From a bacterium (GTDB lineage Bacteria > Krumholzibacteriota > Krumholzibacteriia > LZORAL124-64-63), in contig PIVY01000008.1 of the NCBI GenBank assembly GCA_003353795.1, positions 1 to 53,996 on the forward strand: a stretch of DNA of 53,996 bases, in the 5' to 3' direction. The notes below the pieces were generated by a model. That model worked only from the letters and a program-made list of their open reading frames with translations. It was not told where the DNA came from and did not search any database. Made by a program: the position numbers and the translations under genes. Positions 8,449 through 18,151 of the stretch are shown piece by piece. Position 1 is the stretch's first letter; every line of letters begins with the position of its first letter.

Positions 8449-9843
8449 ATGACCCGGAATCTGCTGATCGCCATCCTGGGCCTCGCCCTGCTCCTGCCGG
8501 CGCTCGCCGGCGCCGCGACCGCCGAGGTCACCGACGACCCGACCCTGCTCGGCACCGTCCGCGGCGACACGCTGTTCGTGAACCGCGACCAGCTGGTCCT
8601 GGCGGCGCTGGCGCGCAATGAGATGCTGCAGGCCAGCGGCGCCCTCGTGGCTGCTGCCGACGCCCAGGCCGCCGGCGCCTGGTCGGGATTCCTGCCGCGG
8701 ATCTCGGTGAACGAGTTCTTCCTGCGCAGCGACGACGCGCTCCAGGCCTTCGGCTTCAAGCTGCAGAACCGCGCCGTCGTGCCGCAGGACTTCGACCCGT
8801 CGCGACTCAACTATCCCGGCGAGACCAACAACTGGATCACGAGTCTGCGCCTGCAGCAGCCGGTCTTCAATGGCGGCATGGGCTGGAACGGCAAGGCCGC
8901 CGCCGATGCCGCCGCGCAGTCGGCCCACTTCGATCACGTCCGGGCTCGCGAGACCGTGGTCCTCCAGGCCACGGAGGTCTTCGAGGGCCTGACCCTGGGG
9001 CTGGCCTTCGAGGGAGTCGTCGAGGACGCCATCGTCAACGCCGAGGCCCACGAGCGCCAGGCGCGTTCGCTGCTCGAAGCGGAGATGTCCACCGAGGCCG
9101 ACGTGCTGCAGGCCGAGGTCTTTCTGAGCCGATTGCGCCAGCAGTTGATCACGGTGCGGAACCAGGTGGCCATGGCCGGCGAGATGATCCGGCTGCTCAC
9201 GGCCATCGAGACGCCGCTGGTGGTCGCCGCCCAGGCTCCGCCGGCCGCGGACACGTTCGCCGCCCAGGCCGACACCGCGGTCGTGCGCGAACGCAGCGAC
9301 ATCCGTGCCCGCGAACTCGACGCCAAGGCCGCCGGCAAGATGCAGAACGTCGCCGCCGGCGCCATGCTCCCCCACATCAACCTCAGCCTCCAGCGCGACT
9401 TCTACAGCCACGACACCGCTTTCGGCAGCGACGCCAAGAGCTGGGGCTTGGGCGTGTACGCCACCTGGGACGTGTTCAAGGGCCTGGAGAACATCTCCGC
9501 CCTGCGTCAGGCCAAGGCCCAGAAGCGCGCCGCCGAGCACCGCTACCAGTTCGAAGCGCGCCGGGCCCGACACGAGGCCCAGCAGGCCGCGCGCAATGCC
9601 GACGCCTCGAGCCAGCGCGTCGCCGTGGCCGAGAGCGCCGTGGAGGCGGCCCGCGCCTCGCTGCGCATCGTCTCCAACCAGTACCGCGAGGGCCTGGCCA
9701 GCATGATCGACCTGATCGACGTCCAGACCGCCGCCACCCGGGCCGAGGGCGACCTCGTTCAGGCCCGTCACGACCATCGCGTGGACGTGGCCCGCCTGGC
9801 CCACGCCACCGGCCACAGCCTGCCCGAAGGAGCGATCCAGTGA
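8449..9843 (+). CDS. TolC-family outer-membrane efflux protein
   Basis: The 464-residue protein has a signal peptide (about residues 1-24, ending in LAGAATAE) followed by two repeats of long amphipathic helices rich in Ala, Gln and Glu, as in OEP/TolC channel proteins. Typical landmarks are VSLQ-like barrel strands (INLSLQRDFYSHDTAFG), YATWDVFKGLENISALRQAKAQ, and the C-terminal YREGLASMIDLIDVQTAATRAEGDL. It supplies the outer-membrane duct for the adaptor and RND pump encoded next. Its stop overlaps the adaptor GTG start by 4 nt (GTGA), suggesting translational coupling. Confidence 0.93.
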   Translation: MTRNLLIAILGLALLLPALAGAATAEVTDDPTLLGTVRGDTLFVNRDQLVLAALARNEMLQASGALVAAADAQAAGAWSGFLPRISVNEFFLRSDDALQAFGFKLQNRAVVPQDFDPSRLNYPGETNNWITSLRLQQPVFNGGMGWNGKAAADAAAQSAHFDHVRARETVVLQATEVFEGLTLGLAFEGVVEDAIVNAEAHERQARSLLEAEMSTEADVLQAEVFLSRLRQQLITVRNQVAMAGEMIRLLTAIETPLVVAAQAPPAADTFAAQADTAVVRERSDIRARELDAKAAGKMQNVAAGAMLPHINLSLQRDFYSHDTAFGSDAKSWGLGVYATWDVFKGLENISALRQAKAQKRAAEHRYQFEARRARHEAQQAARNADASSQRVAVAESAVEAARASLRIVSNQYREGLASMIDLIDVQTAATRAEGDLVQARHDHRVDVARLAHATGHSLPEGAIQ

Positions 9844-10946
9844 ACGCGAACCCGACATTCCCCGGCGCCCGCGCGGCCAGCCTCCTCCCACTGCTGGCGC
9901 TGCTGATCGCGATCGCCGGCTGCGGCGGCGGCGACGAGCCCGCCCACTACGAGCCCAAGACCGTGACCGCCGCCGTGACCACGGTCGAGCGCACCGTCGT
10001 ACCCCGACTGGTCACGGCCACCGGCGCCCTCGAGGCCCAGAACTCCGTCGAGGTCTCGACCCGCATCATGGGCCACGTACGAGAGGTGCTGGTGCGTTCC
10101 GGCGAAACCGTCACCGCCGGCCAGATCCTCGTGCGCATCGACGACACCGACACGGTCGCGCGCAAGCGCCAGGCCACGGCCGCCATCGACGAGGCTCGCG
10201 CCGTCTTCGACAACGCCGAGACCAACCTGGCCCGCTTCGAACGCCTCTACGCCGAGAACTCGGTATCCAAGTCGCAGCTCGACGATGTGCGCACCGGTCG
10301 TGACCGCGCCTTCGCCGGCCTCACCCGCGCCGAAGCCAACCTGTCCGAGGTCGAGGTACAGCTGGGCTACCTGCGCATCAAGTCGCCCACCGCGGGCACC
10401 GTGACCCGCCGCCTGGTCGACCCCGGCGACATGGCCAATCCCGGCCAGCCCCTGGTGATGCTTGAACAGAACAACGTGATGAAGGTGCGCGCCGGAATCA
10501 GCGAGCGCGACATCGACCTGGTGGACGTGGGCGGCGACGTGCGCGTCACCGTGAGCGCCGTGGACTACGCAGTCTTCACCGTGCCCGTGGCGCGGGTGTT
10601 TCCGGCCGCCAACCCCATGAGCCGCACCTTCGACCTCGAGGCCTACCTGCCCAATGACGACGGTCGCCTGCGCAGCGGCATGTTCGCCCGAGTGGAGGTC
10701 TCCATCGGCAGCCGCGAGGCCGTCCTGGTACCCGCTGCCGCACTGCACACCCGCGGCCAGCTCACCGGCGTCTGGATCGTCAACGACGCGTCGTTCGCAC
10801 ACCTCCGCTGGATCCGCGTGGGTCGCGCCATCGACGACCGGTTCGAGGTGATCTCCGGCCTGCAGGGTGGCGAGACCCTCGTGCTACGGGCCGATCAACC
10901 TCTCGTCGAGGGCGACCGGATCGCGGCCGAGAAGGCGGTGAACTGA
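9840..10946 (+). CDS. RND periplasmic adaptor (HlyD/MFP family) lipoprotein
   Basis: This 368-residue membrane-fusion protein links the inner-membrane pump to TolC. The lipobox IAGC puts the lipidated Cys at residue 28. It is followed by the first lipoyl half (ALEAQNSVEVSTRIMGHVREV), a short alpha-hairpin (about residues 100-165), the second lipoyl half (IKSPTAGTVTRRLVDPGDMANPG), and beta-barrel and membrane-proximal domains. The GTG start at 9840 overlaps the upstream TGA. One nucleotide separates its stop from the RND gene, so tolC, adaptor and pump form one operon. Confidence 0.93.
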   Translation: MNANPTFPGARAASLLPLLALLIAIAGCGGGDEPAHYEPKTVTAAVTTVERTVVPRLVTATGALEAQNSVEVSTRIMGHVREVLVRSGETVTAGQILVRIDDTDTVARKRQATAAIDEARAVFDNAETNLARFERLYAENSVSKSQLDDVRTGRDRAFAGLTRAEANLSEVEVQLGYLRIKSPTAGTVTRRLVDPGDMANPGQPLVMLEQNNVMKVRAGISERDIDLVDVGGDVRVTVSAVDYAVFTVPVARVFPAANPMSRTFDLEAYLPNDDGRLRSGMFARVEVSIGSREAVLVPAAALHTRGQLTGVWIVNDASFAHLRWIRVGRAIDDRFEVISGLQGGETLVLRADQPLVEGDRIAAEKAVN

Positions 10947-10947
10947 C

Positions 10948-13900
10948 ATGAGCGACCTCATCGACAAGGACACCAACTTCCTGCACAAGGGACCCGATCC
11001 CGATCTGCCGCCGGGCGCCGGGCCCATGACCCGCCTGGCTCACACGTTCGTCAACTCCAAGCTCACACCGCTCCTGGTGGTCGCCATGATGCTCATCGGC
11101 GTGTTCGCCATCTCGCTGACGCCGCGCGAGGAGGAGCCGCAGATCGTCGTGCCCATGATCGACGTCCTGGTCATGCTGCCCGGCGCCACGCCCGGCGAGG
11201 TGGAGAACATCGTCACCAAGCCGCTCGAACAGAAGGTCTGGGAAGTGGAAGACGTGGAGTACGTCTACAGCGCTTCCTACCCCGGATTCGGCATGGTGAC
11301 CGCCCGTTTCACCGTGGGCACCGACATGGAGAAGGCCGTTACCCGCCTCTGGAACAAGATCCTCGGAAACATGGACCTCGCCCCCATGGGCATCATGCAG
11401 CCCATCATCAAGGTCCGCGCCATCGACGACGTGCCGATCATGTCGCTGACGCTCTGGAGCGACCACTACGACCTGTACGACCTGCGTCAGATCGCCGGTG
11501 AGCTCCGCGCCGAGATCGCCGCCGTCGAGAACGTGTCGGTGGTCGACATCCACGGCGGTCAGCGCCGCATGGTGCGCGTGGAGCTCGACCCGCAGCGCAT
11601 GGCCGCCCTGGGCGTGACCACGCTCTCGGTGCTGCCCGCCCTGCAAATGCAGAATCAGAGCCTACCGGCCGGATCGTTCTCGCTGGGCGGCGAGGAATTC
11701 GCCGTCGAGACCACCGCCTTCCTGCGCGACGCCGACGACGTGGGCAACCTCGTCGTCGGCGTGTTCGACGAGCGGCCGGTGCGCCTCATGGACATCGCCA
11801 CGATCACCGATGGACCCGCCGAGCTCGACAGCTACGCCTTCTTCGGCGTGGGCCCCCGCGCGGCCAACATCGGCCTTGATCCCACCCAGCTGCCGGTGGG
11901 CAGCGAGTACCCCGCAGTCACTCTCTCGGTGGCCAAGCGCAAGGGCAGCGACGCCACCAAGGTGTCCGAGGCCGTGCGCACCAAGGTCGAGAATCTCGAA
12001 GGCATCCTGATCCCCGGCGCCGTCGAGATGACCGTCACCCGCGACTACGGTGAGACCGCCAACGAGAAGGCCAAGCACCTCATGGAGAGCCTGGGTCACG
12101 CGATCCTGCTGGCCATGCTGGTGGTGTTCCTGGCCATGGGCTGGCGCGGATCGCTGATCATCTTCGTATCGCTCCCCACCACCTTCGCGCTCACCCTCTT
12201 CGTCTACTACATGTTCGGCTACACCTTGAATCGGGTGACGCTGTTTGCGCTCATCCTCGTGACCGGCCTCGTGGTGGACGACACCATCATCGTGGTGGAA
12301 AATATTCACCGGCACTTCCAGGAGAAGGGCAAGCGGTCGGTCAAGATCGCGCTCGAGGCCATCGAGGAGATCGGCAACCCCACCATCCTGGCCACGCTCA
12401 CGGTGATCGCCTCGCTCTTCCCCATGGCGTTCGTGCGCGGACTCATGGGCCCCTACATGCGGCCCATGCCCATCGGCGCCTCCATGGCCATGGTCTTCTC
12501 CCTGTTCGTCGCCTTCGTCATCGCGCCGTGGCTGGCCATGCGCCTGATCAAGGCCGGCAAGGGCGGCAGCGGCGAGCACGGCGGCCGTCCGCTCAAGGAG
12601 ACGCGCATCTACAGGATCTACGAGCGCACCATGCGCCCGCTGATCGACAGCCCGAAGAAGGGTGTGCTCGCACTCACCGTGGTGGCGCTTCTCACGGTGG
12701 CCAGCACCTTCCTCTTCTTCACCCGCACCGTGCAGGTGAAGATGCTGCCCTTCGACAACAAGAGCGAATTCCAGGTGGTGGTCGACATGCCCGAAGGCAC
12801 GACCCTCGAGCAGACCACCGCCGTGGCGCGCGAGATCGGCGACTACCTGGCCACCGTGCCCGAGGTCACCGACTACCAGCTCTACGCCGGCACCGCTGCG
12901 CCCATCAATTTCAACGGCCTCGTGCGCCACTACTTCATGCGCAGCGGCGCCAACGTGGCCGACCTGCAGGTCAACCTCGTGGACAAGGGCGATCGCGACG
13001 AGCAGAGCCACGCCATCGCCGTGCGCGTGCGCGGGCCCATTGCCGAGATCGCCGCTCACCACGGCGCAGCCGTGAAGGTGGTCGAGGTGCCGCCGGGACC
13101 GCCGGTGCTGTCGACCCTGGTGGCCGAGATCTACGGACCGGACCTCGAGGGTCGCATCGACGTGGCCCGTCAGGTGAAGGAGGTCTTCGAGACCACGCCC
13201 GGCGTGGTGGACGTGGACTGGTGGGTGGAGGCCAACCAGACCCAGTACCGCTTCGTGGTGGACAAGGAACGCGCCGCCGTCCGCGGCGTGAGCTCCCAGC
13301 AGGTGGCCCAGACTTTGGCCGTGGCGCTGGCGGGCATGGACGCGGGCCTCGTGCACGTGGAGGACGCCGCCGAACCCGTGCCGGTGAACCTGCGCCTGTC
13401 GCTCATCGATCGCAGCAGCACCGACGCCCTCGGCCAGCTCTTCGTGGGCAGCAACACCGGTGGTCTCGTGCCGCTGTCGGACGTGGTCAAGATCGAAGAG
13501 ACGCCCATACCCAAGAGTCGGCATCGCCGGAATCTCAAGCCCGTGGTCTACGTGACCGGAGACGTGGCCGGCCAGCTGGAGTCACCGGTGTACGCGATCC
13601 TCGACATGAAGCCGCGCATCGCAGCGATTCCCGTGCCCAGCGGCGTGGAGATGAACCAGCACTTCAAGGCCCAGCCGGAGCTCACCGAGACGTATGCCCT
13701 CAAGTGGGACGGCGAGTGGCACATCACCTACGAGGTCTTCCGCGATCTGGGCGTGGCCTTCGCAGTGGTGATGGTGATCATCTATATCCTGATCGTGGGC
13801 ATGTTCCAGAACTTCACCATCCCGCTGCTGATGATGATCCCGGTTCCGCTGACCATGATCGGCATCATTCCGGGCCACCTCATGTTCGGCGCCTTCTTCA

Positions 13901-14220
13901 CGGCCACGAGCATGATCGGACTCATCGCGCTGGCGGGGATCATGGTGCGCAACTCGGTCCTTCTGGTGGACTTCATCCTCGCGCGTGAGAAGCAGGGATT
14001 CGCCCTCGAAGACGCCGTGATCGAGGCCGGCGCCGTGCGCTTCCTGCCCATCGCGCTCACCGCGGGAACCGTGGTGGCCGGCAGCTTCGTCATGGTCTTC
14101 GACCCCATCTTCCAGGGTCTCGCCATCTCATTGATGATGGGCGCGCTCATGTCCACGGCGCTGACGATCGTGGTGATCCCGCTGGCCTACTATCTGTATG
14201 CCCGCGGTCGTCGCAATTGA
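10948..14220 (+). CDS. RND efflux permease (AcrB superfamily, ArsR-linked subfamily)
   Basis: The 1090-residue pump has a full RND architecture with 12 expected TM segments and two large periplasmic loops. TM4 contains GLVVDDTIIVVENIHRHF with the Asp-Asp proton-relay pair. In TM10 the usual Lys (AcrB K940) is Arg (GIMVRNSVLLVDF), unlike the pump at the start of the window. The N-terminus carries an extra stretch of about 35 residues before TM1 (FVNSKLTPLLVVAMM). It is the last gene of the DUF2892-tolC-adaptor-pump operon and is followed by a hairpin terminator. Control by the divergent ArsR protein suggests a thiol, metal or sulfur-stress substrate, but this is inference. Confidence 0.92.
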   Translation: MSDLIDKDTNFLHKGPDPDLPPGAGPMTRLAHTFVNSKLTPLLVVAMMLIGVFAISLTPREEEPQIVVPMIDVLVMLPGATPGEVENIVTKPLEQKVWEVEDVEYVYSASYPGFGMVTARFTVGTDMEKAVTRLWNKILGNMDLAPMGIMQPIIKVRAIDDVPIMSLTLWSDHYDLYDLRQIAGELRAEIAAVENVSVVDIHGGQRRMVRVELDPQRMAALGVTTLSVLPALQMQNQSLPAGSFSLGGEEFAVETTAFLRDADDVGNLVVGVFDERPVRLMDIATITDGPAELDSYAFFGVGPRAANIGLDPTQLPVGSEYPAVTLSVAKRKGSDATKVSEAVRTKVENLEGILIPGAVEMTVTRDYGETANEKAKHLMESLGHAILLAMLVVFLAMGWRGSLIIFVSLPTTFALTLFVYYMFGYTLNRVTLFALILVTGLVVDDTIIVVENIHRHFQEKGKRSVKIALEAIEEIGNPTILATLTVIASLFPMAFVRGLMGPYMRPMPIGASMAMVFSLFVAFVIAPWLAMRLIKAGKGGSGEHGGRPLKETRIYRIYERTMRPLIDSPKKGVLALTVVALLTVASTFLFFTRTVQVKMLPFDNKSEFQVVVDMPEGTTLEQTTAVAREIGDYLATVPEVTDYQLYAGTAAPINFNGLVRHYFMRSGANVADLQVNLVDKGDRDEQSHAIAVRVRGPIAEIAAHHGAAVKVVEVPPGPPVLSTLVAEIYGPDLEGRIDVARQVKEVFETTPGVVDVDWWVEANQTQYRFVVDKERAAVRGVSSQQVAQTLAVALAGMDAGLVHVEDAAEPVPVNLRLSLIDRSSTDALGQLFVGSNTGGLVPLSDVVKIEETPIPKSRHRRNLKPVVYVTGDVAGQLESPVYAILDMKPRIAAIPVPSGVEMNQHFKAQPELTETYALKWDGEWHITYEVFRDLGVAFAVVMVIIYILIVGMFQNFTIPLLMMIPVPLTMIGIIPGHLMFGAFFTATSMIGLIALAGIMVRNSVLLVDFILAREKQGFALEDAVIEAGAVRFLPIALTAGTVVAGSFVMVFDPIFQGLAISLMMGALMSTALTIVVIPLAYYLYARGRRN

Positions 14221-14263
14221 CCGATCGTTGCGAGCTTTCCGGCAGCGTCTTGAACACGGTATA

Positions 14264-14292
14264 CCGGCCTTCGATCCTGGATCGGAGGCCGG
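14264..14292 (+). terminator. Hairpin terminator after the RND operon
   Basis: A 14-bp stem (CCGGCCTTCGATCC against GGATCGGAGGCCGG, one G-T pair) lies 44 nt after the pump stop codon. It is followed by a short T-containing stretch rather than a strong T-run, so termination may be partial. Confidence 0.6.
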
Positions 14293-14573
14293 TTCGCATT
14301 TCCAGAACTCCGTCCGATCACATTACCGCAACAATATTGTAAAATGTTTTTCACCAATGAGTTACATCAATCAATTCTTTGTTCGTCGACGAAACATGAA
14401 GGCTAGAGACGTCAAAAAAGCGTTGCTCCGCCACCCGCAGTGCGGTATATTTTACTCATCTACGGGCGATCATTACCAAGTGACCCTTGGACGATGAATT
14501 GGAACGCTCGGACAACGAAATAGCGAAGCACGGCTTGTCGGTTTCTCCCTCCAATCCCCCACCGGCTTGCCGT
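14293..14573 (+). other. AT-rich intergenic stretch; possible small RNA or decayed small gene
   Basis: This stretch is clearly richer in A/T than the surrounding genes and ends at a strong plus-strand terminator, so a short transcript probably crosses it. It contains a 33-codon frame (14396-14497) starting MKARDVKKALLRHPQCG and containing GDHYQVTL, faintly like the N-terminus of HicA mRNA-interferase toxins (MKxxxVIKxL...GSHHxF). It lacks a ribosome-binding site and is much shorter than HicA. A second frame reads on as LDDELERSDNEIAKHGL, so a frameshifted remnant is possible. I cannot decide between an sRNA and a relic. Confidence 0.35.
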
Positions 14574-14607
14574 CCCGGCCGGGACTTTGTCCCGGCCGGC
14601 TCTTTTT
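14574..14607 (+). terminator. Strong intrinsic terminator
   Basis: CCCGGCCGGGAC, loop TTT, then GTCCCGGCCGG, followed by CTCTTTTT. The T-run lies on the plus-strand side, so it ends a plus-strand transcript coming from the AT-rich region at 14293-14573, not the minus-strand gene that ends at 14637. Confidence 0.85.
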
Positions 14608-14636
14608 AGCCTCACCTGGTCGCCTCAATCATGGCC

Positions 14637-15686
14637 TCAATCCCCCCGAACAGCCGCTCTCAAGATCACCTCGCGTTCCGCCGTCCACTGCGGATCGTCC
14701 GGCGCGGCCGCCATGGCCCGCTTGATCCACATCATGGCCTCGGGATACTGGCGGCGAAAACGCAGCACGTCGGCCAGCGCGGCGAGGGCCCTTGGATCTT
14801 CGCGGTCGGTCATGGTGACGGCCAGACGAGCAGCGGTTTCGGCCTCGTCGGGCCAGAGACGAGCGTCGGCCGCGGCGCGGGCGAAGTCAACCAGTGCAGC
14901 GGACCGGATCGGCTCCATGGCCGCCGCCCCGCGCAACGCCGTCACGGCGCCGACCGTATCGCCGCTCTCGCGCCGACAGGTTGCGAGCAACTGCCAGCTG
15001 ACCCGTGGGTACGCGTGATCCGGTTTGGTCGCCAGCAGGTGTTCCAGCACGACCGCCCCGGCCTCGGGCTCACCGCGACGGCGGTGCAGATCGGCGAGGG
15101 CTCGTGCCGCGTCGGCAGCCAGGGTGTCCGGCAGCAAGGAGGGATCCCGCAACCCCGCGTCGAGCAGGGACGCCGCTTCGTCGAGGTCGAGGTGTTCGTA
15201 CCGGCGCAGTCCCAGTCGAGCCTCCAGCACCGGATCGCCCGGCGAGGCGGCGAGTTCGCGCTGCAAGGCAGCGCTGGTGCCGTTTCCCGACCGGAATCGG
15301 GACAGGTCGCGCAGCAGTGTTCGGCGCGTGCGATATCCCCGGATGCGCTCGATCTCGGCGCCGCCCGCATCCAGCATCACGAACGTGGGCACCGTGGCAA
15401 CCCGGAAGCTGTCGGCCAGGGTCCGGCCGCTGGCGCTCTCGAGATCGAGGCGCACGAGGTCGTAGTGATCCAGTTCGTGGCGACCTTCGGGATTCTGGAA
15501 GACTTCACGGTCGAGCAGCTTGCACGGCACGCACCACGACGCGGTGAAGTAGAGCAGCACCGGGCGGTCGCCGCCGGGCGGCACCACGTCGCTCACCGCG
15601 GGATCGTCGCGCCAGGGCAGTTCGTCGGCCAGGAGGACGCCCGTGCTCGCAACGGTCAATGCCACGAGCAGGGTCAGCATTCGCAC
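14637..15686 (-). CDS. Exported thioredoxin-fold protein with TPR-like tail
   Basis: The 349-residue protein has a signal peptide (about residues 1-20), then a thioredoxin domain with the active-site motif FTASWCVPCK near residues 47-56 and the cis-Pro segment VATVPTFVMLD. From about residue 135 to the end it is Ala/Leu-rich helical sequence with TPR character (for example ALADVLRFRRQYPEAMMWIKRAMAAAP). This resembles periplasmic DUF953/thioredoxin_7 proteins fused to a TPR scaffold. It starts at GTG 15686, with an ATG two codons later as an alternative. It lies 6 nt after the lipoprotein gene on the same strand, so both may act in envelope quality control. Confidence 0.8.
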   Translation of the reverse strand: MRMLTLLVALTVASTGVLLADELPWRDDPAVSDVVPPGGDRPVLLYFTASWCVPCKLLDREVFQNPEGRHELDHYDLVRLDLESASGRTLADSFRVATVPTFVMLDAGGAEIERIRGYRTRRTLLRDLSRFRSGNGTSAALQRELAASPGDPVLEARLGLRRYEHLDLDEAASLLDAGLRDPSLLPDTLAADAARALADLHRRRGEPEAGAVVLEHLLATKPDHAYPRVSWQLLATCRRESGDTVGAVTALRGAAAMEPIRSAALVDFARAAADARLWPDEAETAARLAVTMTDREDPRALAALADVLRFRRQYPEAMMWIKRAMAAAPDDPQWTAEREVILRAAVRGD

Positions 15687-15692
15687 GGGTGA

Positions 15693-16487
15693 TCAGCTTC
15701 CCGCGCGCGGCAGGGTCTCCGCGAGCTTGATGTAGGCCTTGCGCACCAGACCGATCAGATCGGGAAGCTTGAGCGCGTCGCCGTGGCGGGACAGGTAGAC
15801 CGGACCGTCGGCCGCGGCGAGCCGCTCCTCGAGGTATGCAGCGGGATCGGACATGGTGGCGTCGTCGTACTCGTACAGTTGCTTGTCGCTGGACGTTGCC
15901 TCGGATCGCCAGACCGATTCGCCGCTGGTGAGGTCGAAGATCTCCAGGGTCACCCGCACCCGGCGCTCCACCGAGATGATGGACGTCCAGGTGCCGCCGT
16001 GGTCGGCCTGTCCCTCGGCGCGAACGGCCGGATCGTTGTTGACCGCACTCTGATCCAGGGTGCGGACGCGGTCCTCGGTGAGGCGACCGAGCGCCAGGAA
16101 GCGGCAGCCCTCCAGCGTCGGAGCCAGCGCGAGGATGTCGGCGGGGCGCACGCGGCTCAGACTCGTGTACGTTTCGGCGATCTCGGCCAGGAGTTCGGCG
16201 CCCACGAGTTCGCGTACGGTCTCGGGATGCCAGACGTCGAGACCCCGGTCGGCCGCCAGGAACGCGCCGAAGAACGCATCGTCGGCGTCGGCCTGATCGA
16301 TTTCATTGAAGACCCCGTCCACGGCGGGATCGACCGTCACGGTGGTCACCGCGACTGCCGGTGTGGCAGCCAGTTGATCGCCGAACCCGGGCGCGCCCTG
16401 CTTGTCGCGCACACGGGTCGAGCAACCGGCGGTCAGACAGGCGACGACCAGGAGGGTCAGGCAGGCGGCAGTGCGGGTCGCGGTCAT
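15693..16487 (-). CDS. Lipoprotein of unknown function
   Basis: The 264-residue protein has a clear lipoprotein signal with lipobox LTAGC (Cys near residue 22). The mature part is mixed alpha/beta. It holds the stretch GCRFLALGRLTEDRV and, later, RRVRVTLEIFDLTSGESVWRSEA, a pattern seen in CsgG- and LpoB-like periplasmic lipoproteins where a strand is followed by 'the ligand was bound'-type text. The similarity is only by eye. It is transcribed with the thioredoxin-TPR gene and divergently from the GT39 gene. Confidence 0.75.
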   Translation of the reverse strand: MTATRTAACLTLLVVACLTAGCSTRVRDKQGAPGFGDQLAATPAVAVTTVTVDPAVDGVFNEIDQADADDAFFGAFLAADRGLDVWHPETVRELVGAELLAEIAETYTSLSRVRPADILALAPTLEGCRFLALGRLTEDRVRTLDQSAVNNDPAVRAEGQADHGGTWTSIISVERRVRVTLEIFDLTSGESVWRSEATSSDKQLYEYDDATMSDPAAYLEERLAAADGPVYLSRHGDALKLPDLIGLVRKAYIKLAETLPRAGS

Positions 16488-16631
16488 GGGTTCTCCACCG
16501 GCGGCGTGGCCGTGGTTGCCAAAGCTCGGCTGGTGACGGATCCTTGTGGGGAGCGGCCAATTACAGCTTCATGATAAGGCGCGGCCGCGCCCCTGTCACC
16601 GCGACCTTCGAACCACCGCCGAAAGGCCCGC

Positions 16632-18143
16632 ATGCTGCGTCGATCCACCCTGCTGCTCATCGCGGTCGTGATCCTGCACCTGCTGGTGGCGGGCTGGTTC
16701 GCCTGGCACCGCCCCATCGACGGCGACGAGGGCTACTACGGCATGGCCGCTCGCCTCGTTGCCGACGGCGCCGTGCCCTACACCGATTTCTTCTACCCCC
16801 AGGCGCCGCTCCTGCCCTGGATCTACGCACCGGCTGCCGCCCTGATGGGCGCGCCGCAGCTGCCGGACCTGCGCGCAGTCTCGGTGCTCTTCAGCGTGCT
16901 GACCGTGGCCCTGGCGGCGGTGTGGCTGCGCCGACAACACGAACCCGGCCACCTCGTGCCTGTGGCCGCCCTGCTGCTCCTGGCGCTGTCACCCGAGTTC
17001 CTGCTCTGGAACACCACCGTCAAGACCTACGCCTGGGTCAACCTCGCGGTGATGGCCGGCCTGGTCGGGTTCCAGCGGGGCCTCGGCGGCCGGACGCCGT
17101 GGTTCCTGGTCGGCGGCTGCTGCCTGGGATTGGCGGTCAGCGCGCGCCTGCTCTACGCGCCGGCGGCCCTGGCGCCGGCGGCGTGGCTGGTCCTGGTCGC
17201 GGGCCACCGGACCTGGCGCGGCGCGCTGTCCTGGCTGATCGGACTCGCCGCCGGCCTGGCCCCGGTGTGGATCTCGCTCGCCAGGAACCCCGACGTGTTC
17301 TGGTTCAACAACGTCGGCTATCACCAGCTGCGATTCAGCGAGCTCGAGGACGCCTCGATTCCGGTTCGCATGGCAGCCGCCTTCAAGGAACTGGCCGTCA
17401 CCGTGACCACGGATCCGGGACTGCTCGTGCTGGTGGTGCTGGCGGCGCTGGGACTGGCCTGGAGCCGCCGCGGACCCGAGCCACGCGCGCTGCCCGCCGC
17501 GGCGCATCTGTCGCTCTGGATGGCCGTCGTTCTCACGGTCACGTCCCTGTTGCCCGACCCGGTCCACCGCCAGTACTTCACCGGCGGCCTGCCCGTGCTC
17601 CTGCTGGCGCCGGCGGCGTGGGCCCTCGCTTGCTGGCCCGGCAGACATCCCCGCGTCGGGGTCATCGGCGCGGCGGTGGCGGCTCCCGTGCTGGCCGTGA
17701 TCGGTCTCTTGATGATCCGTCACGACCTGCCCCGCGAGACCTACTGGCAACTGGATCACTACCGCGAAACCTCGGCACGCATCGCCGAACTCTCCGACCC
17801 CGGCGACACGGTCTTTTCCTTCTGGTCCGGCTACGTGGCCGGCAGCGACCGCCTGCCGCAGCGGGGTATGGAGAACCACTTCGCCGTGGGCGTGAGCGAG
17901 CGGCTCGACCATCGACGTCGGGCCCGGTACCACATCGCCGGTCGGCGGGAGATCGCCGAGGCGTTCCGGCTGGAAACGCCGCGCGTGGTGGTCGTCGGCG
18001 CCTGGATGAACGAGGTGGACACCGCTCTCGACGACGGTCAGATGACCGACCTGCTCCAGCACTTCGCCCGGCACTACCAGGGCATCGAGGATCGCGACGG
18101 CGTGAAGCTGGCGTTGCGGTTGCGGGAGATCGGACAGCCGTAG
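16632..18143 (+). CDS. GT39/ArnT-like membrane glycosyltransferase
   Basis: The 503-residue protein has 10 or more hydrophobic segments. Its first periplasmic loop carries DGDEGYYGMAARLV and PYTDFFYPQAPLLPW, the acidic catalytic loop of polyprenyl-phosphate-dependent GT-C enzymes (ArnT/PMT family). The C-terminal soluble part (about 370-503) is short. It probably transfers a sugar from a lipid carrier to an envelope target, but the acceptor is unknown. The ATG at 16632 follows the divergent lipoprotein gene by 144 nt. It converges on the lipoprotein gene at 18152 with only 8 nt between the stops. Confidence 0.85.
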   Translation: MLRRSTLLLIAVVILHLLVAGWFAWHRPIDGDEGYYGMAARLVADGAVPYTDFFYPQAPLLPWIYAPAAALMGAPQLPDLRAVSVLFSVLTVALAAVWLRRQHEPGHLVPVAALLLLALSPEFLLWNTTVKTYAWVNLAVMAGLVGFQRGLGGRTPWFLVGGCCLGLAVSARLLYAPAALAPAAWLVLVAGHRTWRGALSWLIGLAAGLAPVWISLARNPDVFWFNNVGYHQLRFSELEDASIPVRMAAAFKELAVTVTTDPGLLVLVVLAALGLAWSRRGPEPRALPAAAHLSLWMAVVLTVTSLLPDPVHRQYFTGGLPVLLLAPAAWALACWPGRHPRVGVIGAAVAAPVLAVIGLLMIRHDLPRETYWQLDHYRETSARIAELSDPGDTVFSFWSGYVAGSDRLPQRGMENHFAVGVSERLDHRRRARYHIAGRREIAEAFRLETPRVVVVGAWMNEVDTALDDGQMTDLLQHFARHYQGIEDRDGVKLALRLREIGQP

Positions 18144-18151
18144 CGGCGTGG

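Noticed and set aside
14396..14497. HicA toxin gene
   Set aside because: Only about 33 codons, no ribosome-binding site and no HicB next to it; the resemblance covers only the first motif.
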